Position numbers and translations under genes: made by a program | Shown: positions 1-7,892 of the stretch, piece after piece | Layout: each line of letters begins with the position of its first letter | How positions within the stretch are numbered: position 1 is the stretch's first letter | The notes under the pieces: model-generated | What the model saw: the letters and a program-made list of their open reading frames with translations, nothing else | Databases searched by the model: none | Told to the model about the DNA's origin: nothing | From: a bacterium | GTDB taxonomy: Bacteria > Sysuimicrobiota > Sysuimicrobiia > Sysuimicrobiales > Humicultoraceae | Length of the DNA: 50,853 bases | NCBI GenBank assembly: GCA_031082185.1 | Contig: JAVHLI010000001.1 | Coordinates: forward strand, 263,127-313,979 | Direction: 5' to 3'

Positions 1-1
1 T

Positions 2-328
2 CAGGTCACGATGAACATCGCCGATTCGGAAGCTGAAGCGGAGCGCAGCATTGGCGAGTACATCACCCAGTACTACCCCGAGCTGAGCAAGGCTGTGGAC
101 CTGGGCGAGTGGGGGCCGGTGGGCACGCCGGACCACATTGCGGACTGGATCGCCCGGTTCGCGGAGGCAGGCGTCACCTACTTCATCTGCCGGTTCGGGG
201 CGCTGGACCAGTTCGGCCAGGTGGCACGGTTTGCCCAGGATGTGCTTCCCAGGTTCGTGCAGCCGGCGCCTGCGGTGACGGGGCGCCCCGGGCCGCTGAA
301 GGGTGCGCACCCAAGGAGGGATCGCTGA
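2..328 (+). CDS. Luciferase-like (LLM) flavin/F420 oxidoreductase, C-terminal part
   Basis: The reading frame is open from base 2 and enters from upstream, so only the last ~108 codons are present. The residues resemble the C-terminal helix and strand of the luciferase-like monooxygenase fold: a GTPDHIADWIARFAEAGVTY segment (the usual G-tP-e-va-ri-e-f-a-G-v stretch before the last strand) followed by a final helix. Members are FMN- or F420-dependent monooxygenases or reductases; substrate cannot be read from this fragment. Its stop overlaps the next start by one base (TGATG at 326-330), so it is translationally coupled to the downstream catabolic operon. Some LLM enzymes open N-heterocyclic rings (RutA on uracil, PyrA on pyridine), which makes it a candidate ring-opening enzyme here, but that is inference. 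Confidence 0.75.
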   Translation, partial: QVTMNIADSEAEAERSIGEYITQYYPELSKAVDLGEWGPVGTPDHIADWIARFAEAGVTYFICRFGALDQFGQVARFAQDVLPRFVQPAPAVTGRPGPLKGAHPRRDR

Positions 329-1329
329 TGGCGAGGGCAAGACTGCGACGGGATGCGGAGCTCGTCGTGGACACGTGCATGTCCGTGACCCAGGGCGACG
401 TGGTCACCATTATTACCGACGACTTACACCTGCGGGAGGCGGACGCGCTGGCCGGTGTTGTGGTGGACCGAGCCGGGTTTCCGGTGGTGATGAACAACGA
501 GGCCCAGGTGTGTCGGGGCCTCGCGGATACCCGGTTCCCCATGGCGCCGCCGCGCAACCTCCACCAGGCCATGGTGGCCTCGGACGCCATCATCATCATC
601 ACGAACCTGGAGTGGGCCAACCGGTTCGCTCATGTCTCGGCGGTGCGCGAGTCGTGCGCCAACATGGCGCGCATCGCCTCGGTGGAGGAGGGTATGGGCG
701 CCTGGGGTCTCACCGAGAGCGACATCCGCGAGGCCACGCAGCGGGCTCGCGATGCCATCCGGGCGCTGGCCGGCGTGAAGCGCTGCCGCGTTACGGCCGC
801 CAACGGCACCGACGTTACGGTGAGCATCGAGGGGCGGCCCGCGTTGGAGGTCACGCCCGTCAAGCAGAAGGGCCAGATGATGGGGCCGGTGCCGCTGTGG
901 GCCGAGGTGGCGTTCGCGGCCGTGGAAGATCAGACCGAGGGCCGCGTGGTGGTGGACGGGGTGATGCTGGGGATCGGCGTGCCCGGACAGGTGAAGGAGC
1001 CCATTGTCTGGACCCTCCAGGGCGGCCGCGCCGTGACAATCGAGGGCGGCGCAGAGGCCCGGAGGCTTCGAGAGGTGCTCCAGGGTGTCGAGGGGGCCGA
1101 CGTCGTGGGCGAGTTCGCGTTCGGCGCCAGCACGAAGTCGCCGTTCGGCTCGCCTTCGGAGAAAGGACGCCTGGGAACGGTGCACTTCGCGCTGGGTGAC
1201 AACCACAACGCATATCCGGGCGGCAAGAACGTGAGCACGCTGCACCTGGACGGGGTCGTCCGCAACGCCACGCTGGAAATCGTGGATACGGGGCAGTACA
1301 TCCTCAAGGACGGGGCGTGGGCGTTGTGA
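328..1329 (+). CDS. M29-like (aminopeptidase T family) metalloprotein 1
   Basis: A 333-residue protein of the leucyl aminopeptidase/aminopeptidase T (M29-like) superfamily. The C-terminal metal-binding part is recognisable: Glu262 in GEFAFG, the GTVHFALGDN strand, and His306-x-Asp308 in LHLDG. The superfamily includes M29 metallo-aminopeptidases and the NicX 2,5-dihydroxypyridine dioxygenases. Here the first ligand position is Glu, as in peptidase-like members, not the His of NicX. Start ATG 328 has AAGGAGG at 313-319 and overlaps the upstream stop. The gene lies at the head of a vitamin-B6-type catabolic operon, so a role as hydrolase or metal-dependent lyase/dioxygenase on a pathway intermediate is possible. 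Automated labels of aminopeptidase should be treated with caution. Two related proteins lie at 26176-27240 and 27261-28325. Confidence 0.8.
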   Translation: MARARLRRDAELVVDTCMSVTQGDVVTIITDDLHLREADALAGVVVDRAGFPVVMNNEAQVCRGLADTRFPMAPPRNLHQAMVASDAIIIITNLEWANRFAHVSAVRESCANMARIASVEEGMGAWGLTESDIREATQRARDAIRALAGVKRCRVTAANGTDVTVSIEGRPALEVTPVKQKGQMMGPVPLWAEVAFAAVEDQTEGRVVVDGVMLGIGVPGQVKEPIVWTLQGGRAVTIEGGAEARRLREVLQGVEGADVVGEFAFGASTKSPFGSPSEKGRLGTVHFALGDNHNAYPGGKNVSTLHLDGVVRNATLEIVDTGQYILKDGAWAL

Positions 1330-1706
1330 GCCCCGCGGTGCGCGTGGTGCCTCTACAGCAGGTGGAGCCGATTCTGCTGCCCCGCCAGAGCTGGAGTCGC
1401 ATGCTGGTCACCCGTGGCACCGTGGGCGATAACCAGGCGTCGCTGGGATACTCGGTGTTCACGCCGGGAACCGTGCTGACTATGGTGTCCCACGAGGTCG
1501 AGGAAGTGGCGTTCGTCGTAGCCGGTCGTGGTGAACTGCGGCTGGAGGACGGTGTCGTAGCCTTCGGACCGGGCGACGCGCTCTTCATCCCACCCCGGGT
1601 CTGGCATGCCGTGGCCAACACCGGGGACGAGGACCTTGTGATGGTCTTCGGGTTCCCGCACCCGGAGTACCCGCCCACGCAGCGGCGGTCGGAGGCGCCG
1701 GTATGA
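1326..1706 (+). CDS. Small cupin-domain protein
   Basis: A single-domain cupin of 126 residues starting at GTG 1326, which overlaps the previous stop by four bases; no good upstream Shine-Dalgarno is needed because of the coupling. Cupin motif 1 is partly degenerate (SHEVEEVAFVVAGRG, one His plus Glu) and motif 2 is well formed (GPGDALFIPPRVWHAVANTG, with the Pro-x-x-x-His arrangement). Such small cupins are metal-binding isomerases, dioxygenases or sensors; function is not determinable. It ends in an ATGA overlap with the aminotransferase start, so it belongs to the same operon and probably acts on, or senses, an intermediate of the same pathway. Confidence 0.8.
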   Translation: MSPAVRVVPLQQVEPILLPRQSWSRMLVTRGTVGDNQASLGYSVFTPGTVLTMVSHEVEEVAFVVAGRGELRLEDGVVAFGPGDALFIPPRVWHAVANTGDEDLVMVFGFPHPEYPPTQRRSEAPV

Positions 1707-2869
1707 CCTCCTGGCCGTACATGTCCATGGCCACCGGGCCGGGCGACGTGACCGTGCAGACGTTGCGCGACCACATCCGGCCGATGGTTCACTACACCGA
1801 CCCTGCGTTCATGGAGCTGTTCGAGCGGACCACCGTCCTGCTCCAGCAGGTCTACCGGACGCGAAACGACGTGGTCATCATGCAGGGCGAGACGGTGCTG
1901 GGGATGGAGGCCGTGGCAGCGAGCCTTGTCTCGCCGGGCGACCGCGTGCTGGCACTGTCCTCCGGGCTGTTCGGCCGGTGGTTCCGGCAGCTCTTCGCGC
2001 AGTCCGGGGCCGAGACCATCGAGGTGGCGGTCCCTGACAATGAGGCCATCCAACCCGAGGACGTCCGACGGGCGCTGAGGCAGCACCGGGGAATCAAGGT
2101 CCTCTCGGTGATCCACTGCGAGACACCGTCGGGGACGATCAACCCGGTCGCCGAGATCTGCAAGATCGCCGCGGAGTTCGGAGTCCTTACGGTCGTGGAC
2201 GCCTCGCTCAGCCTCGCCGGCGAGGCGCTCTTTCCCGATACCTGGGGGATAGACGTGGCCGTTGCGGGTCCGCAGAAGTGCCTGGGCGGCGTGCCGGGGC
2301 TGGCCCTGCTGGCGGTCAGCCCACGCGCGTGGGAGGCGCTGGAGCGACGCACCCCGCCGCTACGGGAGAGCTACCTCTCGCTGCTGGACTGGCGGGAGAG
2401 CTGGATCGCCCACCGTCGGTTTCCCTACACGCCGTCCGTGAGCCTGGTCTACGCGCTGGAGTCGGTATTAACGCAGGTACTGGAGGTCGGCCTGGACCGG
2501 TATGTCGGACGGCACGCGATCATCGGGCGCGCGTGCCGGGCCGGGATCCAGGCTCTGGGACTGGAACTGTGGCCGGTCCGCGAGGCCATCGCGACCAACG
2601 CGGTAACCGCGGTCCACAGCCCGGAGGGGGTGCCGGGCAGCGCCGTCGTCGCGCACTTGCGCGAGCGCTACGGCGTCAAGATCGCGGGTGGGTACAGGGA
2701 GATGGCCGACAGGGTCATCCACCTGGGCCACATGGGACCCTCGGCGCACCCGGCGCGTCTGGCAGCCCTGCTGGCGCTGCTGGAGCGCACGCTGGCGGAC
2801 CTGGGTGTGCCGGTCCGGCTTGGCGCCGGCGTCGGAGCGGCGATGGCCGTGCTGGCCGACTGGTCGTGA
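1703..2869 (+). CDS. Class V aminotransferase, pyridoxamine-pyruvate aminotransferase-like
   Basis: A 388-residue fold-type I PLP enzyme. Lys192 in AGPQKCLGG is the expected Schiff-base lysine or, in the PLP-independent pyridoxamine-pyruvate aminotransferase (PPAT), the residue that binds pyridoxal. The blocks QGETVLGMEA (Glu63), CETPSGTINPV and LGHMGPSAHP match the Mesorhizobium PPAT as I remember it, including the Glu that replaces the aromatic residue stacking on PLP in ordinary class V enzymes. PPAT converts pyridoxamine plus pyruvate to pyridoxal plus alanine, the entry step for pyridoxamine breakdown. The neighbouring dehydrogenase, lactonase and later steps support this reading. One oddity is His just before the LGHMG motif, where family members usually have Arg holding the substrate carboxylate; the amino partner may differ. 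An alanine-glyoxylate-type transaminase is the alternative. Confidence 0.75.
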   Translation: MTSWPYMSMATGPGDVTVQTLRDHIRPMVHYTDPAFMELFERTTVLLQQVYRTRNDVVIMQGETVLGMEAVAASLVSPGDRVLALSSGLFGRWFRQLFAQSGAETIEVAVPDNEAIQPEDVRRALRQHRGIKVLSVIHCETPSGTINPVAEICKIAAEFGVLTVVDASLSLAGEALFPDTWGIDVAVAGPQKCLGGVPGLALLAVSPRAWEALERRTPPLRESYLSLLDWRESWIAHRRFPYTPSVSLVYALESVLTQVLEVGLDRYVGRHAIIGRACRAGIQALGLELWPVREAIATNAVTAVHSPEGVPGSAVVAHLRERYGVKIAGGYREMADRVIHLGHMGPSAHPARLAALLALLERTLADLGVPVRLGAGVGAAMAVLADWS

Positions 2870-2938
2870 CGATCGTGAGCAGGCAGGGATGACATGGTTG
2901 GAACCGCAAAACGCCCCATGCCGAACAGGAGGCAGCCC

Positions 2939-4498
2939 ATGAGTAGAAGGTCGGTAGTTCGTGTTGCAGTGATTGCCGTTGGTGTTGTGGTCTTGCTGGC
3001 CGCCATGCTTAGCCCTACCGCGGCCCAGCAGCCACGCCGTGGAGGCATCCTGCGTATCGCGCACATCGGGGAGCCGTTCACGCTTGACTGGCACTGGTCC
3101 AGCGGCGCTATCGTCAGCCACATCCTCAACAACCTCTACGAGGGGCTTGTGGCGATGGATAGCAAGTTCCAGACCAAGCCCATGCTGGCCGAGAAGGTGG
3201 AGTTGAGCGTCGATCGCCTGACCTACACCTTTGTCTTGCGGCGCGGCGTGCGGTTCCACAACAACAAGGAGATGACCAGCGACGATGTGCGGGCTTCGCT
3301 GGAGCGCTGGGGCCGGGTGAACTTCCGCGGCCGGATCGTCTTTGCCAACCTCCACAGCCTGACCAGCCCCGACGGGCATACCGTGGTGATGAAGCTCAAG
3401 CAGCCCTACGCGCTGCTGTTGCAGGACCTGGGTTCGTTCCAGTCACCGGCGGTCATCTACCCCAAGGAGAGCGTGGAGGATGCCGGCACCGGCCCGCTGC
3501 GCCAGTTCATCGGCACCGGTCCGTACCGGCTGGCCGAGCGGATCCCCGACCGGCACATCCGCCTCGACCGCTTCGACGGCTACGCCAGCCGCACCGACGA
3601 GCCAGACGGCAACACGGGCCGGAAACACGCCTACTTGGACACCATCTACTTCATCCCGGTCCCCGATGTGGCCGTCCGCATCGCTGGGGTGCGCCGTGGG
3701 GAGTTCCAGTTCGCCGAGCAGATTCCCAGCGACCAGTACGACATGCTGCGCGGTGACGCCAGCCTGACCTCCTACATCGCCACGCTGCCCTTCTGGAACG
3801 CGGCCATCTTCAACAACCGGCAGGGCTCCATGGCAAACACCAAGATCCGCCAGGCCTTCCAGGCCGCCATCGACAACGAGCCGGTCATGCGCGCAGCCTT
3901 CGGCCCCAAGCAGTTCTGGCGGCTCGATGCAGCCATCATGCCCAAGGAACACCCCATGTACACCGATGCCGGGAAGGAGTTCTTCAACCAGAAGAACCCA
4001 GCGCGGGCCCGCGCGCTGCTGGCCGAGGCCGGCTACCGGGGCGAGCCCATTCGGTGGATGACAACTACCGAGTTCCCCCACCATGCCATCACGGCGCAGG
4101 TGGTGAAGCCCATGCTGGAGCGCGCAGGATTTGTGGTGGACCTCCAGGTCATGGACTGGGCGACGCTGGCGGGCCGGCGCGGACGGCCGGAGCTGTGGGA
4201 CATCTTCAGCACCCAGATAGCCTTTTTCCCCGACCCGGTATTTGTGGTGCCCCTGCAACACACCTGGCCGGGTTGGTGGAGCAACCGTGACGGCATGGCC
4301 ATGATGGAACTGCTCAGGCGACACACCAACCCGCAGACGCGGCTGGACATCTGGCGCCGCCTCCAGCGCACTTGGTACCAGGATGCCGGGTCCATCAAGT
4401 TCGGCGACTACTTCGAGATGCACCTGCACCGCCGCGAGCTCAAGGGGTTTGTGGAGAACCCAACCCACACTTGGTGGAACGCCTGGCTCGAGCGGTAG
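2939..4498 (+). CDS. ABC transporter substrate-binding protein, family 5 (peptide/nickel type)
   Basis: A 519-residue secreted solute-binding protein. The start is ATG 2939, with AGGAGG at 2927-2932; it gives a signal peptide with basic N-terminus, hydrophobic core and an AAQQ cleavage-like site near residue 31. An in-frame ATG at 2894 would give a cytoplasmic extension and is less likely. The mature start RRGGILRIAHIGEPFTLDW and the RRGVRFHNNKEMTSDDV stretch are typical of DppA/OppA/NikA-family proteins. No permease or ATPase genes follow, so this is an orphan binding protein and would need the membrane components encoded elsewhere (for example the sets at 22194-26189). In this operon it probably captures the heterocyclic substrate rather than peptides; that is inference from position. 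Confidence 0.88.
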   Translation: MSRRSVVRVAVIAVGVVVLLAAMLSPTAAQQPRRGGILRIAHIGEPFTLDWHWSSGAIVSHILNNLYEGLVAMDSKFQTKPMLAEKVELSVDRLTYTFVLRRGVRFHNNKEMTSDDVRASLERWGRVNFRGRIVFANLHSLTSPDGHTVVMKLKQPYALLLQDLGSFQSPAVIYPKESVEDAGTGPLRQFIGTGPYRLAERIPDRHIRLDRFDGYASRTDEPDGNTGRKHAYLDTIYFIPVPDVAVRIAGVRRGEFQFAEQIPSDQYDMLRGDASLTSYIATLPFWNAAIFNNRQGSMANTKIRQAFQAAIDNEPVMRAAFGPKQFWRLDAAIMPKEHPMYTDAGKEFFNQKNPARARALLAEAGYRGEPIRWMTTTEFPHHAITAQVVKPMLERAGFVVDLQVMDWATLAGRRGRPELWDIFSTQIAFFPDPVFVVPLQHTWPGWWSNRDGMAMMELLRRHTNPQTRLDIWRRLQRTWYQDAGSIKFGDYFEMHLHRRELKGFVENPTHTWWNAWLER

Positions 4499-4512
4499 GA
4501 ACGAGGGATCCC

Positions 4513-5256
4513 ATGCCGATCAGCGTGCGGGACAAGGTGGTGATCATTACCGGCGGTGCAGGCGAGTTGGGCTCGGCCATGGCCCGGCGGTTGGTGCGCG
4601 AGGGCGCCCGCGTCGTCATCGCCGACGTCCGCGATGGATCGGCTCTAGTCGCCGACCTGCGCCAGTATGGCGAGGCCCGCTATGTCCGCGCCGACGTGGG
4701 CGAGGAGGCCGATACCCGGCGCCTGGCCGAGGAGACGGCCGCGGCATACGGCCGCATCGATGTTCTGGTGAACAACGCGGGGATCGTAACCCCCAAGCCC
4801 TTCGCCGAGATCAGCCTGGCGGACTGGCGGGCACGGCTGCGGGTCAACCTGGACGGCGCATTCCTGTGCACCCAGGCGGTCCTGCCGGCCATGCGCGAGC
4901 AGCGCCGGGGCCGCATCATAAACATCGGCTCGGATACCGTGTGGATGGGCACACCGGGCCTCGCCCACTACGTGGCCAGCAAGGGCGGGCTGCTGGCATT
5001 GACCCGCGCGCTGGCCTCTGAACTGGGCCCGCTGGGGATTAAGACGGTCTACGTGACACCAACGCTGCTGGACACCCCTGGCACGCGGCAGGCGTTCCTC
5101 CAGGCCCACTTCGACTACGTGCTCAACCACACGCCCATCGGGCGACTCGAGACGCCCGACGACGTGAGCGGGCTGATCGTCTTCCTTTGCTCCGACGAGG
5201 CGGACTTCATCAATGGGTCTGCCATCAACATTGGCGGGGGAATCAGCATGCACTGA
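4513..5256 (+). CDS. Short-chain dehydrogenase/reductase, pyridoxal 4-dehydrogenase-like
   Basis: A 247-residue classical SDR. Visible are the dinucleotide-binding TGGAGELG (residues 13-20), Asp38 suggesting NAD preference, NNAG at 87-90, and the catalytic Ser140, Tyr153, Lys157. The text around the active site (GS-x-TVWMGTPGLAHYVASKGG pattern) resembles the Mesorhizobium NAD-dependent pyridoxal 4-dehydrogenase, which oxidises the cyclic hemiacetal of pyridoxal to 4-pyridoxolactone. The very next gene encodes a 4-pyridoxolactonase-like enzyme, which is the strongest support. The gene follows the substrate-binding protein by 14 bases. A generic SDR with another alcohol substrate cannot be excluded by sequence alone. 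Confidence 0.78.
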   Translation: MPISVRDKVVIITGGAGELGSAMARRLVREGARVVIADVRDGSALVADLRQYGEARYVRADVGEEADTRRLAEETAAAYGRIDVLVNNAGIVTPKPFAEISLADWRARLRVNLDGAFLCTQAVLPAMREQRRGRIINIGSDTVWMGTPGLAHYVASKGGLLALTRALASELGPLGIKTVYVTPTLLDTPGTRQAFLQAHFDYVLNHTPIGRLETPDDVSGLIVFLCSDEADFINGSAINIGGGISMH

Positions 5257-5303
5257 CCCTGCGGGAGGGAGGTCAGACCCCCGAGGCGTCCGCACTTCCA
5301 CGC

Positions 5304-5322
5304 GCGGCGCCGGTGGCGCCGC
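5304..5322 (+). other. Perfect 8-bp GC hairpin in the SDR-lactonase spacer
   Basis: Arms GCGGCGCC (5304-5311) and GGCGCCGC (5315-5322) flank a three-base loop in the 91-base spacer between the SDR and lactonase genes. There is no following T-run, so it is not a classical terminator. It could be an RNA processing or stability element; in GC-rich DNA it could also be chance. Confidence 0.35.
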
Positions 5323-5347
5323 AGCACTGCCAATAGGAGGGATGAGC

Positions 5348-6109
5348 ATGCCCACGCGCGTTTATCTGCTGGACAACGGTACGCTCGCCATGGACATGTC
5401 CTTCGTGACCTGGAACCACGGGCACGGGAAAGAGTACCGGTTCCCCGTTTACGCCGTCTACATCGAGCATCCCCAGGCCCGGATTCTGTTGGACACAGGG
5501 TTCGACAAGGCGTGGGTGGATCGGGTGCTGCCATTCGAGAAGCCCCAGCAGGAGCCGTCGCAGACCCTGCCGGCGCAGCTGGGACTGATCGGAGTCAAAC
5601 CCGACGACATTGACATCGTGGTGAACTCACACCTGCACTTCGACCACTGCTCGGGGAACAGGCTGTTTCCCAACGCCACCTTCGTCATGACCAAGGAAGA
5701 GCTGCGCCACGCCTTCGTGCCCGAGACCTTCGAACGACTCGGCTACGACCGCGACCTGATTGATATGCCTGGCGCCAAGATGCAGTTGCTGGAGCTCAAC
5801 GGCTACGACTACGAGTTGGTTCCCGGCGTGACCCTTTTCGATACGCCGGGCCACTCCTACGGCCACCTGTCGGCGGTGGTGCGACTAGGCAGCCGGCCGG
5901 CCATGGTCTTCGTCGGTGACGTGGCCTGGACCCGGGAGAACCTGGAGCACCGGCAACTTATGAGTCTCCACGTGGAGCCACGGCAGCTCCAGCACTCCAT
6001 GATGAAGATCCAGAACGTCGCCGACCGGCTGGGCGGCAAGGTCTACTACCCACACGATGCCGTGGAATACAGCACGTATCTCAAGGCCCCGGAGTACTAC
6101 GAAGGGTAG
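5348..6109 (+). CDS. Metallo-beta-lactamase-fold lactonase, 4-pyridoxolactonase-like
   Basis: A 253-residue MBL-fold hydrolase of the AHL-lactonase-like family. The dinuclear zinc motif HLHFDH sits at residues 95-100. The downstream ligands are visible as the His in DTPGHSYGH, the Asp in FVGDVAW and the His in YPHDAVEY. The segments LPFEKPQQEPSQTLPAQLGL and VNSHLHFDHCSGN match Mesorhizobium 4-pyridoxolactonase closely as I recall it. That enzyme opens 4-pyridoxolactone to 4-pyridoxate, exactly the product of the SDR step encoded just upstream. Start ATG 5348 has AGGAGG at 5335-5340; the ATG at 5342 is too close to that site. A quorum-quenching acyl-homoserine lactonase is the usual automated label, but the context argues against it. 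Confidence 0.83.
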   Translation: MPTRVYLLDNGTLAMDMSFVTWNHGHGKEYRFPVYAVYIEHPQARILLDTGFDKAWVDRVLPFEKPQQEPSQTLPAQLGLIGVKPDDIDIVVNSHLHFDHCSGNRLFPNATFVMTKEELRHAFVPETFERLGYDRDLIDMPGAKMQLLELNGYDYELVPGVTLFDTPGHSYGHLSAVVRLGSRPAMVFVGDVAWTRENLEHRQLMSLHVEPRQLQHSMMKIQNVADRLGGKVYYPHDAVEYSTYLKAPEYYEG

Positions 6110-6144
6110 AGACGCACGAGAGACATGTGAGAGGAGGTACTACC

Positions 6145-7089
6145 ATGAAAGCGGAGGATGTCCGCACCGTAGCGGTGGTGGGCGCGGGGACCATGGGGCC
6201 AGGCATGGCTGCGGTCTTTGCCAGCCACGGTTACGAGACACGGCTGACCGACATCAAGCCTGAGGTGCTGGAACGGGCCAAAGGAACCGTGGAAACCGTC
6301 TACAAGGTGCTCATGGGCGGGGGGTTCATGACCGAGGCGGACGCGGAGGCGGGCCGCGGGCGGCTGAGCTTCACCCAGGACACAGGCGCGGCGGTCCGGG
6401 GTGCCGACTTCATTATCGAGTCGATCCCCGAGCGTCTCGAGCTGAAGCATCAGATGCTCCGCGAGTTGGAATCGCAGGTCCCCGAGGACGCCATTCTGGC
6501 GTCCAACACGTCCGGGATCCCGATCACGGAGTTGGGGAAGGCCTGCCGGTTCCCCGGCCGGGTGGTGGGCATGCACTGGTCCAACCCGCCGCATCTGATC
6601 CCGGTCATCGAGGTAATCCAAGGCGCCGAGACCAGCCAGGAGGTCGTGGACGCCGTGTTCCGTGTGGTGGAGCGGCTGGAGATGATTCCGGTGCTCGTGC
6701 GGCGCGACGTGCCAGGGTTCGTGGAGAACCGGATTCTCTACGCCATCATGCGCGAAGCGCTCCACCTGCTGGAGGAAGGGATCGCCAGCGCGCAGGACAT
6801 CGACACCATCACCAAGTGGGGGATCGGCTACAAGCTGGCGGTGATCGGGCCGCTGGAACTGCTCGACGTGGCGGGGCTGGACATCTACCATGCCGTGGCC
6901 AGCTACCTCAACCGTGACCTGAGCAGCCGCAGCGACGTCAGTCCCTTCATCAAGGAGAAGGTGGAGCGCGGCGAGTTGGGCATCAAGACGGGACGCGGCC
7001 TGTTCGAGTACACTCCCGAGCAGATTCCGCAGATCATGCAGCGCCGGATGCGGCTACTGTTGGCGTCGCGCAAGGCGCTCTCGTCGTAG
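6145..7089 (+). CDS. 3-hydroxyacyl-CoA-dehydrogenase-fold enzyme, FHMPC dehydrogenase-like
   Basis: A 314-residue single-unit protein with an N-terminal Rossmann domain (VVGAGTMGPG at 11-20, Asp36 for NAD) and a C-terminal helical dimerisation domain. The family catalytic His is His144 in GMHWSNPPHLIP, and GFVENRILYA follows. The Trp-Ser after that His and the C-terminal GIGYKLAVIGPLELLDVAGL block differ from fatty-acid enzymes but match, from memory, Mesorhizobium 5-formyl-3-hydroxy-2-methylpyridine-4-carboxylate (FHMPC) 5-dehydrogenase, which oxidises the aldehyde to the 4,5-dicarboxylate with NAD. Start ATG 6145 has GAGGAGGT at 6131-6138. Position directly after the lactonase gene supports a vitamin B6 pathway role. 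No partner thiolase or enoyl-CoA hydratase gene is nearby. Confidence 0.83.
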   Translation: MKAEDVRTVAVVGAGTMGPGMAAVFASHGYETRLTDIKPEVLERAKGTVETVYKVLMGGGFMTEADAEAGRGRLSFTQDTGAAVRGADFIIESIPERLELKHQMLRELESQVPEDAILASNTSGIPITELGKACRFPGRVVGMHWSNPPHLIPVIEVIQGAETSQEVVDAVFRVVERLEMIPVLVRRDVPGFVENRILYAIMREALHLLEEGIASAQDIDTITKWGIGYKLAVIGPLELLDVAGLDIYHAVASYLNRDLSSRSDVSPFIKEKVERGELGIKTGRGLFEYTPEQIPQIMQRRMRLLLASRKALSS

Positions 7090-7104
7090 GCCTGAGGGAT
7101 GCGT

Positions 7105-7890
7105 ATGAGGATCCGTAGGGTATCGGGTCGCGAGCGCAAGGGCGATCGCTCAAGGAACAGCATCCGCGCTGACGTGGCGTGGGCCTGCCGGATCCTGGCC
7201 ATGGAGGGGCATGGGGACCTGACCCTGGGTCACGTCAGCGCCTGGACCGCCGACGGCGCGGGCGTGTACATCAAGCGCAAGGGGCTGAGTCTGGACGAGG
7301 TAACCCCCGACGACGTCGTGGTCATTGATCTCGACGGGCGGAAAGTCGAGGGTCAGGGTGAGGTCCACCTGGAGGCGGCGCTGCACACCGAGGTGTACAG
7401 GCACCGGCCTGATGTGGGCGCGGTGGTCCACACCCACCCGCCCTACGCAACGGCCTTCGGGGCCGTGGAGGGGCGCCTGCTCTTCCTTTCCCACGACGCG
7501 CTGCTGTTCCCCGATGGTGTGGCCGTCTTCGAGGAGACCTCCGACCTGGTCACCTCCGCGGAGCTTGGCCGCGCGGTGGCCACGGCCCTTGGCAGCTGCC
7601 GCGCCCTGATCCTGCGCAACCACGGTGTGCTGGTGGTCGGCAGCGATGTCCGGTGGGCGGTGATGGCGGCCGTGACCCTAGAGCGGGCCATCCGCCTGCA
7701 GGCCATCGCCCGCATCCTGGGCCCGACCCGGCCCATTCCCGAGTCGGAGGTTGCTGCACTGCACGCCTCCAAGTACAGGGACGAGTTCATAGATGAGTAC
7801 TGGGCCTACTGGCTGCGACGGCTGCGCCGGACGGGCCTGGCGATGGGGATGCCGGCCCCGCGGAATCGCCAGGGCCTGCGGAGGGCCTGA
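7105..7890 (+). CDS. Class II aldolase/adducin-fold protein, likely HMPDC decarboxylase
   Basis: A 261-residue class II aldolase-fold metalloprotein. Metal ligands are His109 and His111 in VVHTHPPYA and His173 in RNHGVLVVG; the position usually holding the catalytic acid is Glu90 in VHLEAALH. Family members are sugar-phosphate aldolases or epimerases, but in vitamin B6 catabolism a class II aldolase-fold enzyme decarboxylates 3-hydroxy-2-methylpyridine-4,5-dicarboxylate (HMPDC) to the 5-carboxylate. That is the product of the enzyme encoded immediately upstream, which makes this assignment the best fit. ATG 7105 is chosen over 7099 because GAGGGAT at 7094-7100 then has proper spacing. The N-terminus is unusually basic. 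A sugar aldolase remains the alternative. Confidence 0.75.
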   Translation: MRIRRVSGRERKGDRSRNSIRADVAWACRILAMEGHGDLTLGHVSAWTADGAGVYIKRKGLSLDEVTPDDVVVIDLDGRKVEGQGEVHLEAALHTEVYRHRPDVGAVVHTHPPYATAFGAVEGRLLFLSHDALLFPDGVAVFEETSDLVTSAELGRAVATALGSCRALILRNHGVLVVGSDVRWAVMAAVTLERAIRLQAIARILGPTRPIPESEVAALHASKYRDEFIDEYWAYWLRRLRRTGLAMGMPAPRNRQGLRRA

Positions 7891-7892
7891 GC

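Noticed and set aside
5348-6109. Quorum-quenching acyl-homoserine lactonase
   Set aside because: The fold allows it, but the residue pattern and the neighbouring pyridoxal pathway enzymes favour 4-pyridoxolactonase.
6145-7089. Fatty-acid beta-oxidation 3-hydroxyacyl-CoA dehydrogenase
   Set aside because: The HFFNP-type motif is altered to HWSNPP, there is no linked thiolase, hydratase or acyl-CoA gene, and the C-terminal block fits FHMPC dehydrogenase.
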